Positions 1-9,542 are shown, numbered from the stretch's first letter. The stretch: DNA of 64,000 bases from an uncultured Clostridia bacterium (GCA_902477755.1 CABSIK010000001.1:1-64000), one strand, 5' to 3'. Translations and numbers: made by a program. Notes: generated by a model not told the origin, from the letters alone.

Positions 1-1188
1 GTCGCTCCCCGCATGGGGAGTGTGGATTGAAATCAAAAAAGTCTTGCTCACTGGGTTAGCCTCGAGGAGTCGCTCCCCGCATGGGGAGTGTGGATTGAAA
101 TGGGCAAAGACACATCCTGGAAAATATCCTGACCATGTCGCTCCCCGCATGGGGAGTGTGGATTGAAATACGAAATGAAATACAAACACGTTGACTCTCT
201 TCACAGTCGCTCCCCGCATGGGGAGTGTGGATTGAAATATTGTTATGCTGGTAAGCAAAGTAAAAATTATTGTAGTCGCTCCCCGCATGGGGAGTGTGGA
301 TTGAAATCGATACATTAAAATATCGAACGCAATTTACCAAATGTCGCTCCCCGCATGGGGAGTGTGGATTGAAATCGATTCTTGCTTTTGCTTATAGTCT
401 GTAAATAAAGTCGCTCCCCGCATGGGGAGTGTGGATTGAAATTCCAGCGTGAAGGGTTGCAAGGGTCAGTTTTTTTGTCGCTCCCCGCATGGGGAGTGTG
501 GATTGAAATTCAAGATGAACGGTTTAAGGGAGCTCGGCTTTTCGTCGCTCCCCGCATGGGGAGTGTGGATTGAAATATCCATACAGTCACCCCTTAGCAG
601 GCACCAGAGAGTCGCTCCCCGCATGGGGAGTGTGGATTGAAATGACAAGCTGCTCCAAAAAAGTCTTACTCACTGAATGTCGCTCCCCGCATGGGGAGTG
701 TGGATTGAAATGGTTAGCATGGCTACAGGCTTCACCGGCGGCGGCAGTCGCTCCCCGCATGGGGAGTGTGGATTGAAATCAAAAAAGTCTTGCTCACTGG
801 GTTAGCCTCAAGGAGTCGCTCACCGCATGGGGAGTGTGGATTGAAATAGGTAGCATATATCAGCTATGCGGCATTGGCCAACGTCGCTCCCCGCATGGGG
901 AGTGTGGATTGAAATACCATGGAACAGGTGCAGCAAAGAATCGCCCAGGAAGTCGCTCCCCGCATGGGGAGTGTGGATTGAAATGAAGAGATCGGCTGGG
1001 TGAGATACATGAAGGCAGTGTTGCTCCCCGCATGGGGAGTGTGGATTGAAATAGGTAGCATATATCAGCTATGCGGCATTGGCCAACGTCGCTCCCCGTA
1101 TGGGGAGTGTGGATTGAAATAATAACTGGCGCGGTCTGTGCATCTGCGGCAACGGGTCGCTCCCCGTATGGGGAGTATGAATTTGATT
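1..1188 (+). CRISPR. CRISPR array, type I-C-like, 18 repeats
   Basis: Eighteen 33-nt repeats begin at 1, 69, 137, 206, 275, 343, 410, 477, 544, 611, 679, 747, 815, 883, 952, 1020, 1088 and 1156, with 17 spacers of 34-36 nt. The repeat starts GTCGCTCCCCGCATGGGGAG and ends in GTGTGGATTGAAAT, the stem and ATTGAAA tail of type I-C repeats. Repeats at 815 (C to A), 1020 (C to T at base 3), 1088 (C to T in the loop) are variant, and the last at 1156 is degraded after GGGGAGTAT, marking the leader-distal end on the right. Leader and cas genes should be left of base 1; the first base is already the start of a repeat, so the array may extend further left. Spacer 1 and spacer 12 are near identical, spacer 10 overlaps them, and spacers 13 and 16 are identical. 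Confidence 0.98.
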
Positions 1189-1460
1189 TTTATAGATTTA
1201 ATATGGTTTTAGCAAACATAAAAACAAAAGTTAATTTAGTCAGCGTTATTAGTTGTACTATGTAATCAGGAGTATCTTCAGACGGTATATAATAAGGTTG
1301 ATTTCAGGGATAAGCAATACTAAAAAAATATTCAATGAAAACGAATTTTGAAAAAATATTTTCCTTGATAATGTAGTTCAGATGGTTTTTGAAAATTATG
1401 ATGAATTCCTGCAGAAACGCCGAATGTTGATGGCAGACTTGATTTATAGGTATTATTTGA

Positions 1461-1469
1461 TGTTATAAT
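1461..1469 (+). promoter_or_regulatory. Extended -10 promoter of PrpR-like gene
   Basis: TGTTATAAT is a TGn-extended -10 located 59 bases before the start codon of the activator gene; a TTGATT at 1439-1444 is a possible but over-spaced (19 nt) -35. The rest of the 1189-1527 gap, between the CRISPR array and this gene, is AT-rich and shows no gene or other structure I can support. Confidence 0.45.
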
Positions 1470-1527
1470 ATAAAAATAGAAAAGCAATATTTGATAAAGA
1501 AAAAGATTCTTGTGTTGGAGGATATAA

Positions 1528-3516
1528 ATGAATTTTGGAGACAATATTCTAATTATTTGTACATATCAAGAATTAGCGGATCAGTACCGTAAAATTCTGA
1601 AAGAAAAACATCTGAATATAGATATTGAAGTAATGGACAACCGTTTTGGAAAGAACATGCCAAAAATATTTGAATATATGGCTCAATTCCAAAATAAGGG
1701 AAAAGAGATCATCATTACGCGAGGATTCTTTGCACAGCAGATTCGCGAACACCTGCTGTATAAAGTGATTGAAATTCATATTGGTGCGGCAGACATGTTT
1801 CGCGCATTATATCCGTTGACTGGAAAGGGGTATACGGTTGGCATTGTAGAAAGCGAACCGTATGTAAAGGTTGCAAAACAAGTTGCGGAGATTTTAGGAA
1901 TTTCATTGAAAATATACCTTGTAAAAGAAGTAGATGATTTCGAAAAAGGCTTGATTCAGGCAAAAAAGGATGGAGTAGATGTAGTTGTTGGCGGTGCATG
2001 GCACAGCTATGATTCTGCTTTTTTTGATGATTATGGGATACCTTATGTGGTTGTGGAATCTAGTAAAGAAAGTATTGAGAGCAGTTTGCAAAATGCCTTG
2101 GAAATGTATTCACTTTCTTATGAGAGGCAGAAACAGAACGAATTGTTGGAGAAGATACTTTCGGTTTCGGAGGATGGAGTTTGCGTACTGGATGAAAAGA
2201 ATCATCCTATTTTGATGAACTCCTTTGGTAAAAGACTTCTCAATGATGCCGGACAGGAACAGGAGTTTTTGTCTTTGATGGAAAAAGGAAAATTCGAAGA
2301 TAGGCAACAGCAACATGAAATTTCTGTAGAAAGAATAGGTGAGGAGTATTTTCTTTTCCAAAGAATTCCGTTGGAAGTGCAGGGGGAATTAGTTGGAAAT
2401 ATTGTAATTTTTAAAAGAGAAATGAAAATACGTGATGATGAAAATTTGCTCCGTGCGGAATTAAACAAAAAGGGGCTTCACGCAAAATATACACTTCAGG
2501 ATATTCAAGGAAAAAGCAAGACAATATGTGAATTAAAAAAGCGGGTAGAGCGATATGCAGTGACAGATGCTACTGTTTTGATCTTAGGAGAAAGTGGTAC
2601 AGGCAAAGAGTTGTTTGCTCAAGCAATCCATAACTGTAGTCTAAGAAGAAATAATCCCTTTGTTGCAATCAACTGTTCTGCATTGCCCCCCAATTTGCTG
2701 GAGAGTGAATTATTTGGATATGTGGATGGAGCATTTACAGGAGCGAAAAAGGGCGGAAAGGCTGGCGTATTTGAAATTGCCCATACAGGAACCATTTTTC
2801 TGGATGAAATCGGTGAAATGGATTTAGGAATGCAGACAAGGCTATTGCGAGCACTTCAAGAACGAGAAATTATGCGTATTGGAGATAATAAGGTGATTTC
2901 TGTTGATGTGAGAGTCATTGCGGCAACAAACAGAGATCTGTTCCATGAAGTAGAAGAAGGGAGATTTCGTGAAGATTTATATTACCGATTGAATATTTTG
3001 GATATTTCCATACCGCCTCTTCGAGAACGAAAAGATGATATTGCAGTCATTGCCAATGGGCTTCTACCGCAGATCAACGAAAGAATGCATACCCATGTGA
3101 CAGCCATAGATGAAGCGGTTTTGCAGAGATTAAAAACATTCACTTGGCATGGAAATATCAGAGAATTGCGGAATACATTGGAAAAAATGATTTTGAATGT
3201 ACAGTATGGAATCATTAAAATGGAGATGGTTGATTTTATTCTGGAAGATATGGAACGAAAGAATATATCTAAAAAACCAAATGAAACCATGGAAATCTGT
3301 ACTCTGGCAGAAATGGAAGAAAAGATGATTCGTCAGGCGCTGCGAGAGGAGGAGGGAAATCAAACAAAAGCTGCCATGCGTTTGGGAATTGACAGGAGCA
3401 CACTTTATCGCAAAATTTCAAAAATGTTGCAAAATGCATCTGCAACTATTGCAAAATGCAACTATTTAAATATTGGGAAATTTATAGAAAAGAGATATAT
3501 GGAAAAACCTTTGTAG
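1528..3516 (+). CDS. PrpR-like sigma-54-dependent activator
   Basis: A 662-residue enhancer-binding transcription activator. Residues 1-200 match the PrpR N-terminal sensor fold, followed by a PAS-like segment (about 205-300), the AAA+ sigma-54 interaction domain (about 325-560) and a Fis-type helix-turn-helix near the C-terminus ([20 protein letters not shown]). Visible motifs are Walker A GESGTGKE (354-361), the sigma-54 contact loop GAFTGA (401-406) and Walker B FLDEIGEM. The 3' end of the gene contains two TTGC-N5-GCA(A) repeats and is followed by a terminator and a -24/-12 promoter, so it very likely switches on the 3647-10730 operon. PrpR-type sensors bind small acyl metabolites in known cases; here the inducer is probably a branched-chain 2-oxoacid or acyl product (inference). 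Start ATG is preceded by GGAGGA. Confidence 0.93.
   Translation: MNFGDNILIICTYQELADQYRKILKEKHLNIDIEVMDNRFGKNMPKIFEYMAQFQNKGKEIIITRGFFAQQIREHLLYKVIEIHIGAADMFRALYPLTGKGYTVGIVESEPYVKVAKQVAEILGISLKIYLVKEVDDFEKGLIQAKKDGVDVVVGGAWHSYDSAFFDDYGIPYVVVESSKESIESSLQNALEMYSLSYERQKQNELLEKILSVSEDGVCVLDEKNHPILMNSFGKRLLNDAGQEQEFLSLMEKGKFEDRQQQHEISVERIGEEYFLFQRIPLEVQGELVGNIVIFKREMKIRDDENLLRAELNKKGLHAKYTLQDIQGKSKTICELKKRVERYAVTDATVLILGESGTGKELFAQAIHNCSLRRNNPFVAINCSALPPNLLESELFGYVDGAFTGAKKGGKAGVFEIAHTGTIFLDEIGEMDLGMQTRLLRALQEREIMRIGDNKVISVDVRVIAATNRDLFHEVEEGRFREDLYYRLNILDISIPPLRERKDDIAVIANGLLPQINERMHTHVTAIDEAVLQRLKTFTWHGNIRELRNTLEKMILNVQYGIIKMEMVDFILEDMERKNISKKPNETMEICTLAEMEEKMIRQALREEEGNQTKAAMRLGIDRSTLYRKISKMLQNASATIAKCNYLNIGKFIEKRYMEKPL
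3426..3461 (+). promoter_or_regulatory. Twin upstream activator sites for PrpR-like protein
   Basis: Inside the last codons of the activator gene are GTTGCAAAATGCA (3426-3438) and a perfect TTGCAAAATGCAA palindrome (3449-3461); the second is TTGC-N5-GCAA. Two copies of such a dyad, 140-180 bases upstream of a -24/-12 promoter, is the usual layout of an enhancer for a sigma-54 activator. Assignment to this regulator is inference from proximity. Confidence 0.7.
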
Positions 3517-3565
3517 GAAATATACAAAATTTATGTTGTATATTTTCGTATACAAAGGTTTTTTT
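3503..3565 (+). terminator. Terminator of PrpR-like gene
   Basis: AAAAACCTTTGTA (3503-3515), which overlaps the stop codon, pairs with TACAAAGGTTTTTTT (3551-3565); an inner arm GAAATATACAA pairs with TTGTATATTTTC. The long hairpin ends in seven T. It separates the regulator from the sigma-54 promoter downstream. Confidence 0.8.
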
Positions 3566-3600
3566 GTTTATTATTCTTATTTTCTGAAAAATGAAAAAGT

Positions 3601-3615
3601 TGGCATGGGATTTGC
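3601..3615 (+). promoter_or_regulatory. Sigma-54 (-24/-12) promoter
   Basis: TGGCATG-N4-TTGC with exactly ten bases between the invariant GG (3602-3603) and GC (3614-3615), a near-consensus sigma-54 promoter. The predicted transcript start is about 3626, 20 bases before the ATG at 3647, with AAGGAGGA between. Drives the branched-chain amino acid operon. Confidence 0.88.
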
Positions 3616-3646
3616 TCTTTATATGAGCAAGAAAGGAGGAAAGCAG

Positions 3647-4318
3647 ATGCTGGAGGAGCTGGTAAAAACAAAAAGAAATTTTGTGCTGATAGGCGAATCA
3701 GGAAGCGGAAAATCAGAAATAGCACTTTTTTTAGCGAAAACCCTTTCTGGTTATACAGATAAAAAAATCCAGTTGATGGACATGGATCAAACCAAAGGGA
3801 TGTACCGTAGTAGGGACTGGAAAGAAAGAGTGGAAAATGATCAGATTCATGTTTATTGCGGTGAACATTTTATGGATATGCCTTTGGTGCCTCATGGAAT
3901 GGCAAATAAGCTGGATGATGAAAACGCAGTGAATATTTTGGATGTGGGAGGAAATGAGATTGGAGCTGTAGTGCTGGGACAATATTCTCAATGGCTCAAT
4001 AATGAGAATAGCGTAGTCTTTTACATCATCAATCCCTACAGAAATTTTTCTGGAAGCAAGGATAATATTTTGTTTTTGATGGAACGGATTCAGAAAGCTG
4101 GGCACATTCAGAAAATACATGTGATCAGCAATCCTAATTTGGGACCATCAACCACAGAGGAAGATGTGTGCAATGGGCATGAAATGCTGAAAAAAATGCT
4201 GGTGGATACAGAGTATGAAACAGAAGCACTCATGATTCCAGCATGGCTTCCCAAAGAAGTGTTTATAAACATGGATATTCCTGTTTATTTTATGAAGCCA
4301 ATGATTCAATTTTTATAA
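3647..4318 (+). CDS. P-loop ATP-binding protein of unknown role
   Basis: A 223-residue soluble protein, first gene of the sigma-54 operon. It has a Walker A GESGSGKS (residues 16-23) and a likely Walker B region VNILDVGGNE. The reading frame is open further upstream (to 3533), but the sigma-54 promoter at 3601-3615 and the ribosome site AAGGAGGA at 3633-3640 fix the start at 3647. I do not recognise a precise family; the fold looks like a small AAA/KAP-like or MinD-like P-loop protein. Its place directly before the ferredoxin and 2-oxoacid oxidoreductase subunits suggests an assembly or activation role for that enzyme (inference). Confidence 0.8.
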   Translation: MLEELVKTKRNFVLIGESGSGKSEIALFLAKTLSGYTDKKIQLMDMDQTKGMYRSRDWKERVENDQIHVYCGEHFMDMPLVPHGMANKLDDENAVNILDVGGNEIGAVVLGQYSQWLNNENSVVFYIINPYRNFSGSKDNILFLMERIQKAGHIQKIHVISNPNLGPSTTEEDVCNGHEMLKKMLVDTEYETEALMIPAWLPKEVFINMDIPVYFMKPMIQFL

Positions 4319-4338
4319 ATCATCAAGGAGGGAAAATA

Positions 4339-4542
4339 ATGGCAAAAGTGGAGATTAACAAAGATTACTGCAAGAGCTGTAGACTTTGCATCAATGTATG
4401 TCCCAAACAGGTTTTATTTGTAGGAAAGTATACAAATAAAATGGGATACGATGCAGTGGAAATGGATGAAACAAAAGGGTGTATCGGATGCAAAATGTGT
4501 GCGACTATGTGTCCGGAAGGTGCCATCGAAGTATACAAATAA
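4339..4542 (+). CDS. 2-oxoacid oxidoreductase delta subunit, 2x4Fe-4S ferredoxin
   Basis: A 67-residue ferredoxin-type subunit with two CxxCxxCxxxC(P) clusters: CKSCRLCINVCP and CIGCKMCATMCP, each binding a 4Fe-4S centre. It hands electrons from the TPP subunit to free ferredoxin. The ATG at 4339 follows AAGGAGGGAAA; it sits between the P-loop gene and the alpha subunit with short gaps, as in four-subunit VOR/KOR operons. Equivalent to the KorD/VorD type subunit. Confidence 0.92.
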   Translation: MAKVEINKDYCKSCRLCINVCPKQVLFVGKYTNKMGYDAVEMDETKGCIGCKMCATMCPEGAIEVYK

Positions 4543-4554
4543 GGAGGGTTATGG

Positions 4555-5613
4555 ATGGAAAAGTTGTTTATGAAAGGAAATGAAGCCATCGCTGAGGCAG
4601 CTGTAAGAGCTGGGTGCCGTTTTTTTGCTGGTTACCCCATTACGCCGCAGAATGAAATTCCAGAATATATGTCAAAAAGATTACCCCAAGTTGGAGGCGT
4701 TTTCGTACAGGGGGAAAGTGAAGTTGCGTCTGTAAATATGGTTTTTGGTGCAGCTTATACAGGAACAAGAGCCATGACATCTTCTTCTGGTCCTGGTCTG
4801 AGCCTGAAGTCCGAAGGACTTTCTTCTCTGGCAGGTTCTGAATTGCCGGCTGTTGTTGTGAATATTATGCGTGGTGGTCCTGGTGTTGGTTCCATTCAGG
4901 CAGCACAAATGGATTATCTTCAGGCAACGAAGGCGTCTGGTCATGGTGGTTTCCGTATGCTGGTATATGCTCCTGCAACAGTACAGGAGGCTGTTGATTT
5001 TACATATAAAGCATTCGATAAAGCTATGGAATATCAGGCACCTGTTTTGATTTCCGCAGATGGTTGTATTGGTTCCATGATGGAACAGGTGACATTACCT
5101 CCCATGAAAGATGTGGAAAAAGAAGATCTGAAATTCTTTGCCACGAAGTTTTTGAATCCAAAACGAAAAGTGATTACTTCCATGCTTCCTGTAGAAGCAG
5201 AACAGGAAATGTATAACAAAAAGATGGAAAAAATGTACCAGAAATGGGAAGAAGAAGAATATCTTAGCGAAGAATATATGCTGGATGATGCAGAGTATGT
5301 AATTGCGGCTTATGGAACCAGTGCCCGTATTGCAAAAAGTGCCATTAAAATGCTGAGAGAAAAAGGCGTAAAAGTTGGTCTGGTTAGACCCATTACACTG
5401 TACCCTTTCCCTTATGTATCTTTGCGGAAGCTGGATGAAAAGAAAGTGAAAAAAGTCCTTTGCCTGGAAATGTCTATTCCTGCACAGTTAGTAGAAGATT
5501 TGAAGATTGGTTTGGAAGGCAGAATTCCCATCCATTGTTATGGTCGTTCAGCCGGTATGATTTTCACAACAGAAGAAGTTGTGGAAGAAGTTGAAAAAAT
5601 GGTGAAGGAATAA
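4555..5613 (+). CDS. vorB: 2-oxoisovalerate:ferredoxin oxidoreductase alpha subunit (VorB)
   Basis: A 352-residue alpha subunit of a branched-chain 2-oxoacid:ferredoxin oxidoreductase. It opens with MKGNEAIAEAAVRAGCRFFAGYPITPQNEI in family form (GYPITPQ is the signature of the pyrimidine-binding domain), carries TSSSGPGLSLKSEG and the RGGPGVGSIQ loop, and ends in the transketolase C-like domain. With the beta, gamma and ferredoxin subunits it converts 2-oxoacids from valine, leucine and isoleucine plus CoA into acyl-CoA, CO2 and reduced ferredoxin. Start at 4555 follows AAGGAGGG (4541-4548). Confidence 0.93.
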   Translation: MEKLFMKGNEAIAEAAVRAGCRFFAGYPITPQNEIPEYMSKRLPQVGGVFVQGESEVASVNMVFGAAYTGTRAMTSSSGPGLSLKSEGLSSLAGSELPAVVVNIMRGGPGVGSIQAAQMDYLQATKASGHGGFRMLVYAPATVQEAVDFTYKAFDKAMEYQAPVLISADGCIGSMMEQVTLPPMKDVEKEDLKFFATKFLNPKRKVITSMLPVEAEQEMYNKKMEKMYQKWEEEEYLSEEYMLDDAEYVIAAYGTSARIAKSAIKMLREKGVKVGLVRPITLYPFPYVSLRKLDEKKVKKVLCLEMSIPAQLVEDLKIGLEGRIPIHCYGRSAGMIFTTEEVVEEVEKMVKE

Positions 5614-5627
5614 AAGGGGTGGAATAA

Positions 5628-6365
5628 ATGGAAAAAATTTATACAAGACCAAAATCTATGAATCCCAGAGCAACAGGATATTGCCCAGGCTGCCTTCATG
5701 GGGTTGCAACAAGACTGATTTGCGAATTGATGGATGAATTTGATATTCAGGAAAACACCACATCGGTACTGCCAATTGGCTGTTCTTCCATGGGTGTATT
5801 CCATTTTGATACAGATATTGTCATTTCCCTCCATGGCAGAGCGCCTGCTGTTGCTACAGGGATCAAAAGATGTTCACCGGATCGTTTCGTTTATACCTAT
5901 CAAGGCGACGGCGATTTGGCGGCCATTGGTCTTTCTGAAATTATCCATGCGGCAAACCGTGGAGAAAATATTACAGCTGTATTCGTCAACAACAGCATTT
6001 ATGGTATGACCGGCGGTCAGATGGCGCCTACTACATTGGTTGGTCAGAAGGCAACAACAGCACAGGATGGCAGAAAACCGGAGCGGGAAGGCTATCCTAT
6101 GAAAATGTGTGAAATCCTTTCTCAGCTGGAAGCACCAGTTTTTATCGCAAGATGTGGTCTGGATACACCTGCTCATATCAATGAAGCGAAAAAAGCACTG
6201 CGGAAAGGTTTCCAGAATCAGTTAGATAAAAAAGGATTCTCCTTTATTGAACTGATGTCAAACTGTCCAACAAACTGGGGAATGTCTGCGGAAAAAACCA
6301 TCAAATGGATGCAGGAAAATACATTGAAAACATTTCCTTTGGGTGTATTTAAGGAAAAGGAGTGA
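5628..6365 (+). CDS. 2-oxoacid:ferredoxin oxidoreductase beta subunit (TPP)
   Basis: A 245-residue thiamine-pyrophosphate-binding subunit. CPGCLHG near the N-terminus and the TPP/Mg motif GDGDLAAIG...NNSIYGMTGGQ are clear. It performs the decarboxylation and passes electrons to the iron-sulfur subunit. Its ATG comes 14 bases after the alpha stop, preceded by AAAGGGGTGG, and its end nearly touches the gamma subunit. Confidence 0.93.
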   Translation: MEKIYTRPKSMNPRATGYCPGCLHGVATRLICELMDEFDIQENTTSVLPIGCSSMGVFHFDTDIVISLHGRAPAVATGIKRCSPDRFVYTYQGDGDLAAIGLSEIIHAANRGENITAVFVNNSIYGMTGGQMAPTTLVGQKATTAQDGRKPEREGYPMKMCEILSQLEAPVFIARCGLDTPAHINEAKKALRKGFQNQLDKKGFSFIELMSNCPTNWGMSAEKTIKWMQENTLKTFPLGVFKEKE

Positions 6366-6370
6366 AAAGA

Positions 6371-6916
6371 ATGGAACTGAAAATGATTATTGCCGGCTTT
6401 GGTGGTCAGGGCGTTATGGTAACAGGAAAACTTTTGGGTTATGCAGCTTGTGCCCATAATAAACAGGCAATGTTTTTGCCACAGTATGGACCGGAACAAA
6501 GGGGTGGCACTGCCAGCTGTACAGTGATTCTGTCTGAAGACGAAATTGGTTCTCCCATTGTTGGTAAGGCAGATGTGCTGATGGTGTTCAATCAGCCATC
6601 ACTGGAGAAATTTCTGCCAAGATTGAAAGAGGGCGGATTGCTTTTTGCCAATGGAACACTTTGTGACACAGCAGGTTTGGAAGGACGTTTTGAAGTGATT
6701 TCTATTCCCGTAGATGACATGGCAAAAGAAATGGGTGTCCGTCAGGTGGCAAATATCATTATGACTGGTGCGTTCACAGCAAAAACAGGTATTTTTACAG
6801 CAGATGAAATTTCCGAAACAGTGAAACATGTACTTGGAAAGAAACCGGAACTGATCGACTTGAATGAAGCGGCAGTACAGAAAGGCATTGCTTTGATGGA
6901 AACAGCCACCGCCTGA
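6371..6916 (+). CDS. 2-oxoacid:ferredoxin oxidoreductase gamma subunit
   Basis: A 181-residue catalytic gamma subunit with the family N-terminus MELKMIIAGFGGQGV and the QYGPEQRGGTASC motif. The frame is open from a GTG at 6362 that overlaps the beta stop; I prefer the ATG at 6371 because AAAAGGAG (6355-6362) is then 8 bases upstream. Completes the four-subunit enzyme. Confidence 0.9.
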   Translation: MELKMIIAGFGGQGVMVTGKLLGYAACAHNKQAMFLPQYGPEQRGGTASCTVILSEDEIGSPIVGKADVLMVFNQPSLEKFLPRLKEGGLLFANGTLCDTAGLEGRFEVISIPVDDMAKEMGVRQVANIIMTGAFTAKTGIFTADEISETVKHVLGKKPELIDLNEAAVQKGIALMETATA

Positions 6917-6930
6917 GAAAGGAGTTTTAT

Positions 6931-8232
6931 ATGGTTGATTATCAGAAAATTTATGATGAGAAAAAAGGAACAGTCGCAGATGCTTTAGCGATTATTTCTG
7001 ATGGAGATTATATTGTGCCGGGATATTGCGCAAATGAACCTTTTACCATTTTGGCACAGTTACATACTTTGCAGGAAAGAGAGGATATTCATAAAATCCG
7101 TGTACTGTATTCTCTGGCAAATGGGGATTATCCGTTCTTTGGGGATGATTATAAGGAAACATTTTCTCTGGATTCCTACTTTTTTGGAGCAACCAACCGC
7201 AGACTGTATCAGGAAGGCAGATGCAGTTATATTCCTGTAAATCTCCATGAAGCAACAAAAAGAAAAGATTCCCATGATGAACCGAATGTCTATATTGGTT
7301 CTGCGACTCCCATGGATAAACATGGTTATATGAGAATTTCTCTGGGAAATATGGTGGATCGTCATTATATGGATAAAGTGGATAAAATTATTTTGGAAAT
7401 CAATCCAAATTTGCCTGTAGTAAACGGTGACACAGAAATCCATATCCGCGATGTGGATCGGGTGGTGGAAGTAAATACACCTCTGCCGACGATCCCTTTG
7501 AGCAAGATTGAAAAAGAAGATGAAGCCATTGGAAAGTATGTTGCCAGTCTGGTAAATGATGGTGATACCATTCAGCTTGGTATTGGCAGTATTCCTGATG
7601 CGATCGCCCTTGCTTTGGCAGATAAAAAAGATCTGGGCATCCATACAGAGATGATCAATAGCGGTATGGCAGTTCTGATTCAGAACGGCGTTGTGACAAA
7701 CAAGAAAAAAACGCTGCACAGAGGGAAAACCGTAGGTACGTTTGCTTTTGGGGATCAAAACTTGTATGATTGTTTAGACAATAATCCGACAATCCTCATG
7801 CTTCCGGCGGAATATGTGAATAATCCGGCAGTCATTGCCAAGAATGACAATATGGTTGCCATCAATACAGCAATTCAGGTGGATTTGACTGGTCAGGTTG
7901 GCTCTGAAGGCATTGGCAGCCGCCATTATAGCGGCAGCGGCGGTCAGACAGATATGTCTCAGGGTGCAAATCATGCGAAAAATGGACGTTCTATCATTGC
8001 CCTGCATTCTACGGCAAAGAATGGTACTATTTCAACAATTCAGCCCTATTTGACACCAGGCACTGTGGTGACCCTGTCCAGAAACTGTGTGGATTATATT
8101 GTAACAGAATATGGCATTGCAGCATTGAAAGGAAGAAACGTAAGAGAAAGAGTGGAAAATTTGATCGCCGTTGCACATCCTGATTTTAGAGAAGAACTGA
8201 GGGAAGCGGCGAAAAATTTGATGCTTTGGTAA
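6931..8232 (+). CDS. Acyl-CoA:carboxylate CoA-transferase (acetyl-CoA hydrolase family)
   Basis: A 433-residue member of the acetyl-CoA hydrolase/4-hydroxybutyrate CoA-transferase family, with both the N- and C-terminal domains. QLGIGSIPDAI and HTEMINSGM are family motifs; Glu240 in HTEM corresponds to the catalytic glutamate that forms the glutamyl-CoA intermediate. The C-terminal GSGGQTDMSQGA and EYGIAALKGR loops are intact. In this operon it probably exchanges CoA from isobutyryl-, isovaleryl- or 2-methylbutyryl-CoA with acetate, conserving the thioester bond (inference from context). AGAAAGGAG precedes the ATG. Confidence 0.88.
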   Translation: MVDYQKIYDEKKGTVADALAIISDGDYIVPGYCANEPFTILAQLHTLQEREDIHKIRVLYSLANGDYPFFGDDYKETFSLDSYFFGATNRRLYQEGRCSYIPVNLHEATKRKDSHDEPNVYIGSATPMDKHGYMRISLGNMVDRHYMDKVDKIILEINPNLPVVNGDTEIHIRDVDRVVEVNTPLPTIPLSKIEKEDEAIGKYVASLVNDGDTIQLGIGSIPDAIALALADKKDLGIHTEMINSGMAVLIQNGVVTNKKKTLHRGKTVGTFAFGDQNLYDCLDNNPTILMLPAEYVNNPAVIAKNDNMVAINTAIQVDLTGQVGSEGIGSRHYSGSGGQTDMSQGANHAKNGRSIIALHSTAKNGTISTIQPYLTPGTVVTLSRNCVDYIVTEYGIAALKGRNVRERVENLIAVAHPDFREELREAAKNLMLW

Positions 8233-8260
8233 AGTGAGAACAGAAAGCGACGGTGAGACT

Positions 8261-9541
8261 ATGTCGAAGAAAAATTTGGATATCATCATCATTGGTTTTG
8301 CAATATTCGCAACGTTTTTTGGAGCTGGCAACCTAATTTTCCCTCCTTATTTAGGGGTATTGGCGGGGGAAAAATGGTATATCGCTTTTGCTGGATTTTT
8401 GGTAGGGGATGTAGTCCTTTCTGTTCTTGCGGTTATTGTTTCCTGCAAATACCAGACAAAAGGAATCGGCGTCCTTTCCAGGGTAGGGGAAAAGTTTTCT
8501 ACCATTATGGGATGTATTATGCTCGCTTGTATCGGACCACTTATGTCCATTCCTAGAACGGGTGCAACGACATTTGAAATATCCATTTTGCCACTGATGC
8601 CGGATGCAAATCCCATTGTGTTTTCTGTTATTTTCTTTGCCATCACATTGGTTTTGACGGTCAGACCTTCTAAAGTTGTGGATAATGTGGGGAAATTTTT
8701 AACACCTGCATTACTGATTGCGTTGGCAGTTTTGATCATGAAAGGCTTTTTGACACCTTTGGGAGATGCAAGACCGGATCCATACATTGATGATCTGTTT
8801 GCTACAGGTTTGACACAGGGATATCAGACAATGGATGCTTTTGGTGGAACAATTATTGCGTTTCTGGTTATGGCATCTATTGTAGGAAAAGGATACTTGG
8901 ATAAAAAAGAGCAGATTTCCATGATTGGAAAAGCTGGGTTGGTGGCAGGGATTTGCCTTGCAGTAGTATATGCGGGACTGTGCATCGTTGGCACGATGGT
9001 ATCCATGCAGTATGGCGCTGATGTGGAACAGACGGCTCTCGTTGTTGCCATCACAGGTGCGCTGCTTGGTAATGGAGGAAAAGTTTTGCTGGGTATCATC
9101 ATTGCCCTTGCCTGCTTGACCACAGCAGTTGGTACAACATCAGCAGTAGCACAATTCTTTGCAGGCGTATTTAACAATAAGATTAAATATGAATGGCTGG
9201 TCATTGGATTTTGTGTATTTAGTGCAGTTATTTCCAACTTTGGTGTAAATACCATCATCCAATTCTCTGGACCTATTCTGAGTGTGATTTATCCGATTGT
9301 TGTAGCTATGATTTTGCTTTCCATTTTTACAGAAAAGATTCAAAACGATAATGTATTCCGATTTGCAGCATACATGGCACTTTTGGTCAGCATTTTGACT
9401 TTGGCAGGTGTACCTGTTATGCAGAAACTTCCATTGGCATCTTTTGGTCTGAATTGGCTGATTCCTGTTATCGTTGCAGCGATCATTGGATTTTTTGTAC
9501 CATCTAAAAAGAAAGAGGCTGTAAAAGAAGGAGGATTATGA
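8261..9541 (+). CDS. brnQ: Branched-chain amino acid symporter BrnQ
   Basis: A 426-residue integral membrane LIVCS-family cation symporter for leucine, isoleucine and valine, with about twelve hydrophobic segments. FATFFGAGNLIFPPYLG near the N-terminus is the family signature. A GTG at 8234 also opens the frame, but MSKKNLDIIII at 8261 matches the usual BrnQ N-terminus. It supplies substrate to the aminotransferase and oxidoreductase of the same operon. Confidence 0.92.
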   Translation: MSKKNLDIIIIGFAIFATFFGAGNLIFPPYLGVLAGEKWYIAFAGFLVGDVVLSVLAVIVSCKYQTKGIGVLSRVGEKFSTIMGCIMLACIGPLMSIPRTGATTFEISILPLMPDANPIVFSVIFFAITLVLTVRPSKVVDNVGKFLTPALLIALAVLIMKGFLTPLGDARPDPYIDDLFATGLTQGYQTMDAFGGTIIAFLVMASIVGKGYLDKKEQISMIGKAGLVAGICLAVVYAGLCIVGTMVSMQYGADVEQTALVVAITGALLGNGGKVLLGIIIALACLTTAVGTTSAVAQFFAGVFNNKIKYEWLVIGFCVFSAVISNFGVNTIIQFSGPILSVIYPIVVAMILLSIFTEKIQNDNVFRFAAYMALLVSILTLAGVPVMQKLPLASFGLNWLIPVIVAAIIGFFVPSKKKEAVKEGGL

Positions 9542-9542
9542 A

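Noticed and set aside
56..1265. Open frames with repeated HTPHAGSD-like motifs
   Set aside because: Translation of the CRISPR repeats, not genes.
3533..3646. N-terminal extension of the P-loop gene
   Set aside because: Includes the terminator and the sigma-54 promoter; the start at 3647 has its own ribosome site after the predicted transcript start.
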